Assembly (NCBI RefSeq): GCF_016278715.1
Contig: NZ_JADQBH010000025.1
Coordinates: 1-39,448, forward strand
Direction of reading: 5' to 3'
Source: Marinilabilia sp.
GTDB taxonomy: Bacteria > Bacteroidota > Bacteroidia > Bacteroidales > Marinilabiliaceae
DNA length: 39,448 nt
Shown here piece after piece: positions 16,247-24,040 of the stretch. The notes under the pieces were generated by a model. The model did not search any database, was not told the origin of the DNA, and worked only from the letters and a program-made list of their open reading frames with translations. The translations under genes were made by a program, and so were the position numbers. Every line of letters starts with the position of its first letter. The stretch's first letter is position 1.

Positions 16247-16732
16247 ATGAAATTAAACCCTAAAAAAATGAAAATTAAAGAACTTAAAAAAAGACCGGAA
16301 ATTGACCATAATAAAAACCAAATGAGGGCTCATGCCCAGTTGGACAAACTTTTGACAGAATTGAAGAAAAGAGAACTCCCAGTTGAAACTGTAATGTCTA
16401 TTAATAATGAAATAGATCAATTTAACTCCGTTTCAACACCAGATAAAGGCTTGATAAAACAAATTAAAAAAACTCAATCCGATATTCTTAAATTAATTGA
16501 GACCAACCATCAACTTGTAACTAAAAACCACTATCAAAATACATGGATGACAGTCGGAATGGCTGCATTTGGGCTTCCTCTTGGAGTTGTTTTTGGAACA
16601 AGCCTTGGAAATATGGCTTTACTCGCAATTGGCTTACCAATTGGTATGGTTGTTGGAATGGTGGTAGGTTCAGAAAAGGATAAAAAAGCTTTTAAAGAAG
16701 GAAGACAGATTGACCTGGAAATTAAAGACTAA
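16247..16732 (+). CDS. Unknown protein with a Gly-rich transmembrane hairpin
   Basis: The product has 161 residues, or 154 if translation starts at the ATG at 16268. I do not recognise a named family. Residues 1-95 are highly charged and helical (IKELKKRPEIDHNKNQMRAH, INNEIDQFNSVSTP). Residues about 100-150 form two short Gly-rich membrane helices (WMTVGMAAFGLPLGVVFGTS, LALGLP-like LLAIGLPIGMVVGMVVG) with a tight turn. The end is charged. Such Gly-zipper hairpins are found in small membrane proteins of phage, toxin and stress systems. It lies 18 bases after the VOC gene, so the two may be cotranscribed; no functional link is evident. Confidence 0.5.
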   Translation: MKLNPKKMKIKELKKRPEIDHNKNQMRAHAQLDKLLTELKKRELPVETVMSINNEIDQFNSVSTPDKGLIKQIKKTQSDILKLIETNHQLVTKNHYQNTWMTVGMAAFGLPLGVVFGTSLGNMALLAIGLPIGMVVGMVVGSEKDKKAFKEGRQIDLEIKD

Positions 16733-16961
16733 GTTCAACAAAGACATCATAAAACTGCCCTGCCTTTCAAGGCATTTTGAAAATATTTTTTTGCCCAAAA
16801 ACAACCGAACAATACCAACGAAAACCACTGGAATAACTGAAGGACTTTGGCTGATCTTTACATCAAAGTTTTTAATAGTAACCCGATGATGCCTGAAAGA
16901 AATCTATTCGGAAATTGGCCAGATAAATTAACCGGTAAGTCTGCACGTCAAATTAGCACCC
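16733..16961. other. Intergenic stretch with no gene
   Basis: AT-rich sequence between the membrane-hairpin gene and the promoter/terminator unit at 16962-17042. No ORF, repeat or clear hairpin stands out apart from short words such as TGCCTTTCAAGGCA near 16760. Confidence 0.4.
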
Positions 16962-16993
16962 TTGACATCTTTAAATCAATTTCTTAATTTTAC
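16962..16993 (+). promoter_or_regulatory. Promoter-like site upstream of a short terminated transcript
   Basis: TTGA (16962-16965), 19 bases, TAATTTTAC (16985-16993). The -7 box is identical to those of the two small ORFs, but only a terminator hairpin follows. Confidence 0.4.
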
Positions 16994-16999
16994 AAATGG

Positions 17000-17042
17000 G
17001 TTAGGGTTAAAAGGCTCATCGGAATTTCGGTGGGCCTTTCTT
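17000..17042 (+). ncRNA. Candidate short RNA: GGGTTAGGGTTA leader plus terminator hairpin
   Basis: A promoter-like site ends at 16993. From about 17000 the sequence reads GGTTAGGGTTA and then the hairpin AAGGCtCAtCG-gaattt-CGgTGgGCCTT (about 17011-17038) with a T-rich tail. This predicts a transcript of about 45 bases with no ORF. It might equally be an attenuator or a plain terminator. Confidence 0.35.
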
Positions 17043-17211
17043 AAACAAAATTGACAATTTAAAGAGAACCTAATAGAAACTTTCTACACAAAACTGAAAC
17101 CCCAAATATCAAAACCATATTAGAAAATTTTGCACTTAATTATTTAACAATCATTCAACTTTTAAGTTTCTCAACACCTCAATATCATTAGGAGAAAATT
17201 TGACCTGGTAA

Positions 17212-17237
17212 TTATTTGAAATTTATATTTCAAATAA
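17212..17237. promoter_or_regulatory. 11-bp palindrome upstream of the Trypco2 gene
   Basis: TTATTTGAAAT and ATTTCAAATAA are perfect inverted arms around TTAT. It lies 38 bases before the ATG at 17276, so it may be an operator or leader hairpin. Confidence 0.45.
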
Positions 17238-17275
17238 ATCCTACACTTTAAAACCTTCACAAAAAAGATAATACC

Positions 17276-17671
17276 ATGGAAACATTAAATCTTAAAGAGT
17301 TAATTCATAAAGTTCGTCAGGAATAAATTGACTCTGAAAATGAAAGGATTAAAAAGAGACTCCATCCTTTGTTTAGGGTTGAAAGTTTAAAAATTGAGGT
17401 AAATTTCGTCGTTGAAAAAACCAAACAAAAAGGCGGTAAAATAGATTTGAAGATTGTTGATATAGGGCAAAATGTTACTTATTCAAACCAACAGGTTCAT
17501 AAAATTTTTCTAGAACTTAAGACTTGCCATGACACACATAAAACAACTAGTGTCAGAAAATTAGAAAATGAGGATCAAACACCTTTTATAACAGGGGGGG
17601 TACAGCAAAAAAATGAAGGTTCAGACAATTCAATAACCGGTGTCTTTCCTATAGTACCCCACAAAGACTAA
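17276..17671 (+). pseudogene. Trypco2 (trypsin-co-occurring domain 2) family protein with an internal stop
   Basis: The ATG at 17276 opens METLNLKELIHKVRQE, then an in-frame TAA stands at 17324-17326. The same frame continues without further stops as IDSENERIKKRLHPLFRVES, LKIEVNFVVEKTKQKGGKID, LKIVDIGQNVTYSNQQVHKI and FLELKT to 17671, for 131 codons in all. The split halves together match the Trypco2 pattern: an N-terminal LxELIxxVRxE helix, PLFxVExLxxExNFVV, and a final KIxLxL strand. Trypco2 proteins are small effector-associated domains found next to trypsin-like proteases and NTPases in bacterial conflict systems. No such partner is visible here. Either the gene died by one substitution or the stop is a sequence error. 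The last 40 residues are low-complexity. Confidence 0.7.
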
Positions 17672-17754
17672 GCTCTTAGTTCATTGCTCTTTGCTGTTTG
17701 GTCAAACAACCGGGGTTTATGAGATGAGCACAATGCTTTCAATGAAGGATTAGC

Positions 17755-17880
17755 CCCAGCGGAGCGGCAGTATGGTAGAAGGAATGTTTAGGATAAAAAA
17801 GATTAAGCCCCGGCAGGGGTGACAGATTCGTTTTTTGAAGAGGGTTAACCACAGAGAATACTGAGAAACACAGAGAACCC
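17755..17880. repeat. Fossil dispersed repeats
   Basis: This non-coding block carries two word families: AGCCCC(A/G)GC(G/A)G(A/G)G(C/T)GG-type phrases (about 17752-17770 and 17806-17823), and AACCACAGAGAA followed by GAGAAACACAGAGAA (about 17849-17875). Similar strings occur between genes in many Bacteroidota genomes as far as I recall. Nothing in the block looks expressed. Confidence 0.4.
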
Positions 17881-17896
17881 TTCTACCCTGATATGC

Positions 17897-17915
17897 CTAG
17901 TTAGCTCTTAACTAG
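17897..17915. repeat. Small perfect hairpin
   Basis: CTAGTTA and TAACTAG pair around GCTCT. It follows the fossil repeats and precedes no gene directly, so its role is unclear. Confidence 0.35.
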
Positions 17916-18062
17916 TAATTAGTAATGGGAATAGAATCTATTTTAACTACTTAAATCCCCGAACCTGAAGACAATTGTTTCAAATTTAGGGTTCACAAGT
18001 AACTTTCAAATTAAAAAATCAACAACAACTCCCCCAAATTTTCCTAAAACCCCAAAAGCCAC

Positions 18063-18147
18063 TAAATTGTAAAATCCAACCAAAGTCATCTTTTGATTTT
18101 GGTTAGGGTTAATAAAAATGGGAGCCGGTCATAAGACCGGGTTTTTT
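18063..18147 (+). ncRNA. Candidate small RNA with two hairpins
   Basis: A weak promoter (TTTC at 18040-18043, 19 bases, TAAATTGT at 18063-18070) precedes a stem AACCAAAGTCA (18078-18088) / TGATTTTGGTT (18094-18104) with one mismatch. A single-stranded linker AGGGTTAATAAAAATGGGAG follows, then the terminator CCGGTC-ATAA-GACCGG with a T run (18125-18147). No ORF lies inside. It shares the GGTTAGGGTTA word with the unit at 17000. Confidence 0.4.
18124..18147 (+). terminator. Rho-independent terminator
   Basis: CCGGTC (18125-18130) pairs with GACCGG (18135-18140) and six T follow. No protein gene ends nearby, which supports a short RNA upstream. Confidence 0.7.
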
Positions 18148-18223
18148 AATCCAAAAAATTTAGGACCCCAAATTCTTTTTAGTTATTGGATAGTTGGTAA
18201 CTCTTACCTTTAATTCTCTTCTT

Positions 18224-18255
18224 TTGGAAAATAAAACTAAAAAAGTTAATTTTAC
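18224..18255 (+). promoter_or_regulatory. Promoter of the second small ORF
   Basis: TTGG (18224-18227), 19 bases, TAATTTTAC (18247-18255), with the ATG 31 bases after the start of the -7 box, as in copy 1. Confidence 0.5.
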
Positions 18256-18277
18256 CAGTAACATCAAACGAACCACC

Positions 18278-18439
18278 ATGTCACAAATACCTTTTTCAAA
18301 CCCTACTTACCATCACTATTTCTTCATAAGCAAATATTTTGTGAACAAACTTCCCATTTCCAAAACCATTCTCCATACTTCCCACTTAGAAACCAATGTA
18401 TTACTTTTATCAACATACAAGACAAATAACAGCACCTAG
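18278..18439 (+). CDS. 53-residue small ORF, copy 2 of a diverged pair
   Basis: It begins MSQIPFSNPTYHHYFFISKY and continues with NKLPISKTILHTSHLETNVL to a TAG. It parallels the ORF at 15536 in its start motif, upstream 45 bases and promoter spacing. Shared DNA words (CATACTTCCCA, ACAAGAnnAATAACA) extend to the 3' end even though the frames there differ. Function is unknown. The peptide is rich in His, Ser, Thr and aromatics and has no signal peptide or membrane helix. Whether it is translated or is just a diverged repeat cannot be settled here. Confidence 0.4.
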   Translation: MSQIPFSNPTYHHYFFISKYFVNKLPISKTILHTSHLETNVLLLSTYKTNNST

Positions 18440-18744
18440 GTGCATTTATAATAAAGTTAGCAACAAGGCGAAAAAAGAGAACCTTCAAGACTGATAGGTG
18501 CAGTTTAAAACAAGCAGATTAAAATATTTAGCTCTTTGACAAGTCGGTGCAAATTTGATGGAATTTATTTTGTTTTTTTTCTCCCCCCGCAAAAAAAGGA
18601 AAGAAACCCCACCCCACATTGCAGCACATTTCCAAGCCCCCACAAGCCAACGCCCAAACCAAAGGCTTGTAAAAGAGCTGCAATTTTGCCTACACACTCG
18701 TGCTGAATTGTTACTTTTGAGCTATTAAGAAATGAACCGACAAA
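18440..18744. other. C-rich intergenic stretch before fur1, possible boundary of transferred DNA
   Basis: After the small ORF the sequence changes character: an 8-T run, then CTCCCCCCGC, a 7-A run, CCCCACCCCAC and the CCAAGCCCCC/GCCAACGCCC/AGGCTTG words (about 18550-18670), followed by AT-rich DNA up to fur1. Minus-strand frames across it look like noise. The metal island starts directly after, so this may be an old insertion boundary. No IS ends or target duplications are visible. Confidence 0.35.
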
Positions 18745-19158
18745 ATGAAAAAGGAAATAGACAACAAACTCAACTTAAAAAACATCAAACCAACTGCAAT
18801 GCGACAATTGGTTTTGCAAGTTCTAACCGAACAAAAAACGGCTATCAGTTTGCCTGAATTAGAACAAATTTTTGAAAAAGCCGACAAAGCAACTTTATAT
18901 AGAACGTTAAAAACATTTCAGGAAAACAAACTGATTCATTCTATTGAAGATGGTTCGGGCTCTGTAAAATATGCCCTGTGCCAGGAATTCTGCGAGTGCC
19001 AGCCCGATGACCTGCATGTTCATTTTCTTTGCACAAATTGCAATCAAACTTTTTGTTTAAACGATATTCCTGTTCCGACAATAAACCTCCCCAATAACTT
19101 TTCACTCGAAAGCGTGAATATGGTGGTGAAAGGCATTTGTTCAAATTGCAAGAGATAA
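18745..19158 (+). CDS. Fur-family metalloregulator 1
   Basis: The 137-residue protein has a winged-helix domain at about 10-82 (NLKNIKPTAMRQLVLQVLTE, SLPELEQIFEKADKATLYRT, LKTFQENKLIHSIEDGSGSV). A C-terminal dimer/metal domain follows with DDLHVHFLC, CTNC and CSNC. The two CxxC pairs fit the structural zinc site of Fur/Zur/PerR proteins, and the His/Asp/Cys residues around DLHVHF fit a sensing site. The protein is a close paralogue of the one at 25810. A palindrome TGCAA-N5-TTGCA begins three bases after its stop, ahead of the DUF6660-czcA genes. This suggests it represses the efflux operon until the metal is in excess. The metal is not predictable. Confidence 0.88.
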   Translation: MKKEIDNKLNLKNIKPTAMRQLVLQVLTEQKTAISLPELEQIFEKADKATLYRTLKTFQENKLIHSIEDGSGSVKYALCQEFCECQPDDLHVHFLCTNCNQTFCLNDIPVPTINLPNNFSLESVNMVVKGICSNCKR

Positions 19159-19161
19159 CTT

Positions 19162-19176
19162 TGCAACCCGGTTGCA
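19162..19176 (+). promoter_or_regulatory. Candidate Fur-family operator 1, TGCAA-N5-TTGCA
   Basis: TGCAACC-C-GGTTGCA is a perfect 15-bp palindrome, three bases after the fur1 stop and 52 bases before the DUF6660 start. The same TGCAA-N5-TTGCA layout recurs at 26228-26242, right after fur2. Confidence 0.6.
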
Positions 19177-19228
19177 TGAACTTTGGGGTATCTTTGCCGT
19201 TGTAATTCAAAAAATACCGGAATTTTAA

Positions 19229-19534
19229 ATGAAATATTTAGCAGTAATATTATCAATGTACGTAATGGTTTTAACAGCCATACCATGCAATGATGTACAT
19301 GCTGCCAATACAAATTCTGTTTCTCTTGAATTATCAGAACAAAGTCCAAATCAATCAAACGATGTTGATTTATGTTCTCCGTTTTGTTTTTGTCATTGTT
19401 GCCAAACACTTTCATTCCCTTTGTTTTTTAGTATTTCCTCTGTCAACTTAGTAGAAATTACTTTAGATTTTAAATTGAAAGAACCTGCGTTTTCAAGTCC
19501 TGTCGCATCTATCTGGCAACCACCCAAAATTTAA
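19229..19534 (+). CDS. DUF6660 small secreted Cys-rich protein
   Basis: The 101-residue protein starts with a hydrophobic signal segment (KYLAVILSMYVMVLTAIPCN) and then has a Ser/Asn-rich stretch. The compact motif DLCSPFCFCHCCQT at about 47-60 holds five cysteines and a histidine. It ends in IWQPPKI, typical of the DUF6660 family. Members lie directly before CzcA-type pumps in Bacteroidota, as here (the pump starts 144 bases downstream). A periplasmic metal-binding or sensing role is inferred from the Cys/His cluster and the position; no experiment is known to me. Confidence 0.75.
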   Translation: MKYLAVILSMYVMVLTAIPCNDVHAANTNSVSLELSEQSPNQSNDVDLCSPFCFCHCCQTLSFPLFFSISSVNLVEITLDFKLKEPAFSSPVASIWQPPKI

Positions 19535-19678
19535 TTCATTTTTCTTTCTTAAATATTGAGCAGTTAGCTTAGGCGTCCTTGTATTGCAATAATGCTGCGT
19601 ACGCATTAAGTTTTCTATGTTTAAACTCATAGAGAAAACACACTTGATGGTATTCATATTAAAAATTAAGGAAATCAA

Positions 19679-22600
19679 ATGATAAATAGTATAATATCTT
19701 TTTCAATCAAAAACAAAGCCCTCATTGGTTTGATGACAATTGGGCTTATTATCGGTGGTATTTGGTCGATGACCAAAGTGCCATTGGATGCCGTGCCCGA
19801 CATTACCAACAACCAGGTGCAGGTGATTACCACCGCGCCCAACCTGGGCACCGAAGACATTGAGCAGTTTGTAACCTATCAGGTGGAACTTTCGGTAGCC
19901 AACCTGCCGGGGGTTATCGAAATACGTTCGGTTTCCCGGTTTGGATTATCGGTGGTTACCATCGTTTTCGAGGACAACATGGGAACCTACCTTCCACGAC
20001 AGTTGGTAAGCGAAGCCCTGTCCGAAATTAAGGAAAAAATCCCGGAGGGTTTTGCCGACCCGTTTATGGCGCCAATCAGTACCGGATTGGGTGAAATTTA
20101 CCAGTACACCCTTGAAGTTCAGCCCGGTTACGACACTGTGTATAACGACATGGAACTGCGCACCATGCAGGAATGGATTGTAAAACGCCAGATGGCAATG
20201 GTGCCGGGGGTAGTTGAAGTAAATTCCTTTGGAGGGCGCGGAAAACAATACGAAATTTCCATTAACCCCGATAAGCTTCGAAGCATGAACCTGACCATGT
20301 CTGACGTTTTTGAGGCTTTAGAAGAGAACAACCAAAACACAGGTGGGGCATACATCGAAAAAAATTTTCAGGCCAACTTTATCCGTGGCGAAGGTTTAAT
20401 GCGTTCGATTGATGATATACGCAACACGCCGGTAGCCAATGTAAACGGGCAACCTGTTTTTATAAGGGATGTAGCCAAAGTAAAGTACGGAAGTTTTGTG
20501 CGTTACGGGGCTTTTACTAAAGACGGTAAAGGCGAAGCCGTAGGCGGTATCGTGATGATGCTGAAGGGTGAAAACTCCAACGATGTAATCAAGGATGTAA
20601 AAGAACGCATGGCGTTAATCCAAAAATCCTTACCCGAAGGGGTGGAAATAAAACCATTCCTCGACCGCAGCAAACTGATAAAAAGCACCACATCCACAGT
20701 TGCCGAAAACCTGTCGATTGGGGCGCTGATTGTAATTTTTGTCCTGGTTATTTTCCTTGGCAATCTTCGGGGCGGTTTACTGGTGGCATCGACCATACCA
20801 CTGGCTTTGCTGTTTGCTTTCATCATGATGAAAGTATTTGGTGTGTGGGCTAACCTGATGAGCCTTGGGGCCATCGACTTCGGGATTCTGGTTGACGGAG
20901 CGGTAATCATTGTGGAGAGCATGATTTTTTACCTACACCGGAACGAATTTATCGGGAAAAAACTGGGATTGCCCCGGCGAAACGAAATAGCTTATAATTC
21001 AGCCAGTAAAATGATGAACTCTGCATTTTTCGGGCAGCTGATTATCCTTATTGTCTTTATCCCGGTACTGGCATTGCAGGGTGTGGAAGGCAAGATGTTT
21101 ATACCCATGGCCATGACCTTTGGATTTGCCGTATTGGGTGTTATGGTACTGTGTCTTACTTACATACCCATGATGGCTGCACTTTTCCTGAGACCACCAA
21201 AAACAGATAAAAAAACCTGGGGTGAGCGTTTTATAGAGAAACTCGAAAACCTGTACGAACCCGTAATTGGCTGGGCTTTGCGCAAAGGAAGACTTGTATT
21301 GGGAATTGCACTTATACTTTTAGTTTCGGGTGGTTTTCTTTTCTCACGCATGGGAGCCGAATTTATTCCTCAACTGGACGAAGGCGATTTTGCATTTCAG
21401 GCTTTCCTGAAACCTGGAACATCCTTATCGGAAGTGCAGGATGCATCTACCCGTCTTGAACAAATAGTACTGGAGAATTTTCCAGATGAAGTGGAGTCTG
21501 TTCAAAGCCGTATCGGAGTTGCTGATATTCCAATGGACCCAATGCCCATGGATATTGCCGATATATTTGTCATCCTTACACCCCAGGGTGAATGGACAAA
21601 GGCCGAATCAAAACAGGAATTGATTGATAAGGTAAAAGAAAAAGTAAGTGTCCTTCCGGGAATAAACTATGAATTTACGCAACCCATCGAGATGCGGTTT
21701 AATGAACTTTTAACCGGTGTCAGGCAGGATGTTGCAATAAAACTATATGGCGATGACCTGGATATGCTGGCCGACAAAGCCGAAGAAATTTCAGGCTTAA
21801 TTGCAGGAATTCAAGGCATTGCAGGTATAAGTGCTGAAAGAACCAGTGGTTTACCTCAAATAACAGTCAGATACAACCGCACCAAACTGGGACAATACGG
21901 GCTCGATATTAAGGACCTCAATACCGTGGTTGAAACGGCATTTAGCGGAGGCGTTGCCGGGGTAATTTACGAAGGCGAACGGATGTTCGACCTCGTGGTT
22001 CGACTTGATGAAGAACACCGCCAAAGCATTGACGACCTTAGGAACCTGTTTGTAAACACCCCCTCCGGCAACCAGGTTCCGTTGAAAGAGGTAGCGGAAA
22101 TCAGCTATCAGCCCGGGCCGATGCAAATAAGCCGCGACAATACCAACAGGCGTACCTATGTAGGTATCAATGTGGAAGGCAGGGACGTTAAATCGCTGGT
22201 GGAAGAAATACAGCAAACCCTTGATGAAGAACTGGAATTGCCTTCGGGTTACTACATCCGCTACGGTGGTGCTTTCGAGAATCTTGAAAGAGCATCAAAA
22301 CGATTGGCTTTAGTTGTGCCACTTGCCCTGGCATTGATATTTATGTTGGTTTTCTTTGCTGTCAAGTCCTTTAAACAAACTCTCATGATTTATGTGGCCA
22401 TTCCCCTGGCTGCTGTGGGCGGAATATTTTCGCTATACCTGCGGGATATGCCTTTCAGTATTTCGGCAGGGGTTGGTTTTATCGTGCTTTTTGGCGTTGC
22501 TGTGTTAAACGGTCTGGTATTGATTAGCGGTTTTAACGAGTTAAAAGAAGAGGGGAAACTTAGCCTTGGAGATATTATCAAAAAAGGTTCCATTCGCCGG

Positions 22601-24022
22601 GTACGCCCTATTTTCCTCACCGCTTCAACTGATATACTCGGTTTCCTGCCTATGGCCATTTCCACATCAGCAGGGGCGGAAGTGCAACGTCCGCTTGCAA
22701 CGGTGGTCATTGGCGGAATGTTAACGTCCACGCTTCTAACACTGGTCGTGTTGCCTGTTTTATATAAAATGGTAGAGTCGGGCAAAACAAAACTGAAAGC
22801 GCCCAAACTCAATACCACGGTAATAATCCTGTTGTTTATTATCGGCGGGCTTGGAATTTCGGGCAGCCTGAAAGCACAGGAAAACAACCTTACCCTTGAA
22901 CAGGCTATCGAACGGGCTAAGGAAAACTATCCTTCCTTAAAAGCCGCTTCGCTCAATGTCGAGAAACAAAAGGCCCTGAAAGCTACAGCTTATGATTTGG
23001 GCAACACCTCTATCTACACCGGAAAGGAGGAGACCGGCAATGGTGAGGTGGGTATTCAAAACCAAATTGGGGTAGCGCAATCGGAAATTGACCTGTTTGG
23101 CATACCTGCCAAAAACAAGCTGAATGAATCGCGTATCAACCTTGCCGAATCAAGGCTTGAATTAACTGAACAGGAGCTGGTCAGAAACGTGAGTTTAGCA
23201 TGGTACCGGGCATTGGTAGCCAAAAAGCAAACCCAATTGTATAACCGGCTCGACAGTGTTTATGCCGATTTCCTCAGGGCTGCCAGATTGCGTTTCGAAA
23301 CCCAGCAAACATCCAAAGTAGCTTATCTGGCGGCTTCTGCCAAATACCAGGAATTAATGGTAAACATGAAACAGGCAGAGAGCGAATACATGGCTTCGTT
23401 GCAAGTGCTGAACCAGTACCTGATGTACCCCGGTGGCGTTGAAATTGCCGATGCCGGCCAGGAATGGGATGAAACCATTCAAACTTCCTACCCGCTTGAT
23501 TCGTTAAACGCCGTCCCTTTGCTTAATCTTTACAGGCAACAGTTGGATGTTTCCGAAGCAGAGTGGAAAGCCGAAAAAGCAAATTTTTTGCCTAAGCTCG
23601 ATTTGGGGTATTCCCGGCAATCAGTCGATGGAACATCCGGTTATTATGGATGGGAGGCCGGTTTCTCCATTCCTTTGCTGTTCTTTTCCCAGTCGGGCAA
23701 AACAAAAGCCGCCCGTATTAATTACGAGATGAACGGGCAGCAATACAAGCAGCGGGCGCTCGAACTGAACGCTTCGTACAAAGAACTCTTAAGCCGGTAC
23801 AGGGTGATGGGCGATGTGCTGGAATATTATAGAAACGAAGCGCTGCCGCTTGCCGACGAACAAATTGAAGCCGCCAACCTGGGTTACCGTTTGGGCAGCC
23901 TCGGTTATATAGAGTTTATCCAGAATACCGAATCAGCCATTAAAACAAGGCAGGAATATTTGTCCCGGCTGGCGGAATATTTCGAAATTAAAGAACAATT
24001 GGAATTCATTACAGGTCAATAA
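19679..24022 (+). CDS. czcA: CzcA/CusA-family heavy-metal RND pump fused to a TolC-type outer-membrane channel
   Basis: The 1447-residue protein is two proteins in one. Residues 1 to about 1045 are an HME-RND inner-membrane antiporter with 12 membrane helices. The helix-4 proton-relay motif DFGILVDGAVIIVES gives Asp400, Asp406 and Glu413, the arrangement of CzcA-type divalent-metal pumps. From about residue 1065, after a helix (TTVIILLFIIGGLGISGSLK) and AQ that look like a former signal peptide, comes a CzcC/TolC-like channel (NLTLEQAIERAKENYPSLKA, later YRLGSLGYIEFIQN). Such fusions are known in Bacteroidota CzcA proteins. They tie pump and exit duct in equal numbers, although it is unknown whether the chain is cleaved. 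The adaptor gene follows 18 bases on. Substrates are probably Zn, Co, Cd or Ni. Confidence 0.92.
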   Translation: MINSIISFSIKNKALIGLMTIGLIIGGIWSMTKVPLDAVPDITNNQVQVITTAPNLGTEDIEQFVTYQVELSVANLPGVIEIRSVSRFGLSVVTIVFEDNMGTYLPRQLVSEALSEIKEKIPEGFADPFMAPISTGLGEIYQYTLEVQPGYDTVYNDMELRTMQEWIVKRQMAMVPGVVEVNSFGGRGKQYEISINPDKLRSMNLTMSDVFEALEENNQNTGGAYIEKNFQANFIRGEGLMRSIDDIRNTPVANVNGQPVFIRDVAKVKYGSFVRYGAFTKDGKGEAVGGIVMMLKGENSNDVIKDVKERMALIQKSLPEGVEIKPFLDRSKLIKSTTSTVAENLSIGALIVIFVLVIFLGNLRGGLLVASTIPLALLFAFIMMKVFGVWANLMSLGAIDFGILVDGAVIIVESMIFYLHRNEFIGKKLGLPRRNEIAYNSASKMMNSAFFGQLIILIVFIPVLALQGVEGKMFIPMAMTFGFAVLGVMVLCLTYIPMMAALFLRPPKTDKKTWGERFIEKLENLYEPVIGWALRKGRLVLGIALILLVSGGFLFSRMGAEFIPQLDEGDFAFQAFLKPGTSLSEVQDASTRLEQIVLENFPDEVESVQSRIGVADIPMDPMPMDIADIFVILTPQGEWTKAESKQELIDKVKEKVSVLPGINYEFTQPIEMRFNELLTGVRQDVAIKLYGDDLDMLADKAEEISGLIAGIQGIAGISAERTSGLPQITVRYNRTKLGQYGLDIKDLNTVVETAFSGGVAGVIYEGERMFDLVVRLDEEHRQSIDDLRNLFVNTPSGNQVPLKEVAEISYQPGPMQISRDNTNRRTYVGINVEGRDVKSLVEEIQQTLDEELELPSGYYIRYGGAFENLERASKRLALVVPLALALIFMLVFFAVKSFKQTLMIYVAIPLAAVGGIFSLYLRDMPFSISAGVGFIVLFGVAVLNGLVLISGFNELKEEGKLSLGDIIKKGSIRRVRPIFLTASTDILGFLPMAISTSAGAEVQRPLATVVIGGMLTSTLLTLVVLPVLYKMVESGKTKLKAPKLNTTVIILLFIIGGLGISGSLKAQENNLTLEQAIERAKENYPSLKAASLNVEKQKALKATAYDLGNTSIYTGKEETGNGEVGIQNQIGVAQSEIDLFGIPAKNKLNESRINLAESRLELTEQELVRNVSLAWYRALVAKKQTQLYNRLDSVYADFLRAARLRFETQQTSKVAYLAASAKYQELMVNMKQAESEYMASLQVLNQYLMYPGGVEIADAGQEWDETIQTSYPLDSLNAVPLLNLYRQQLDVSEAEWKAEKANFLPKLDLGYSRQSVDGTSGYYGWEAGFSIPLLFFSQSGKTKAARINYEMNGQQYKQRALELNASYKELLSRYRVMGDVLEYYRNEALPLADEQIEAANLGYRLGSLGYIEFIQNTESAIKTRQEYLSRLAEYFEIKEQLEFITGQ

Positions 24023-24040
24023 TTTTAAAAACAGATAACA

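Noticed and set aside
17000-17012. Telomere-like TTAGGG repeat
   Set aside because: Only one and a half units are present, within a short terminated unit; this is a chance likeness, not a telomere-type array.
8389-18744. A second copy of the tRNA-Pro 3' end marking attR
   Set aside because: I looked for the T-arm/acceptor sequence further right in the window and found no second copy, so the right end of the element is not defined.
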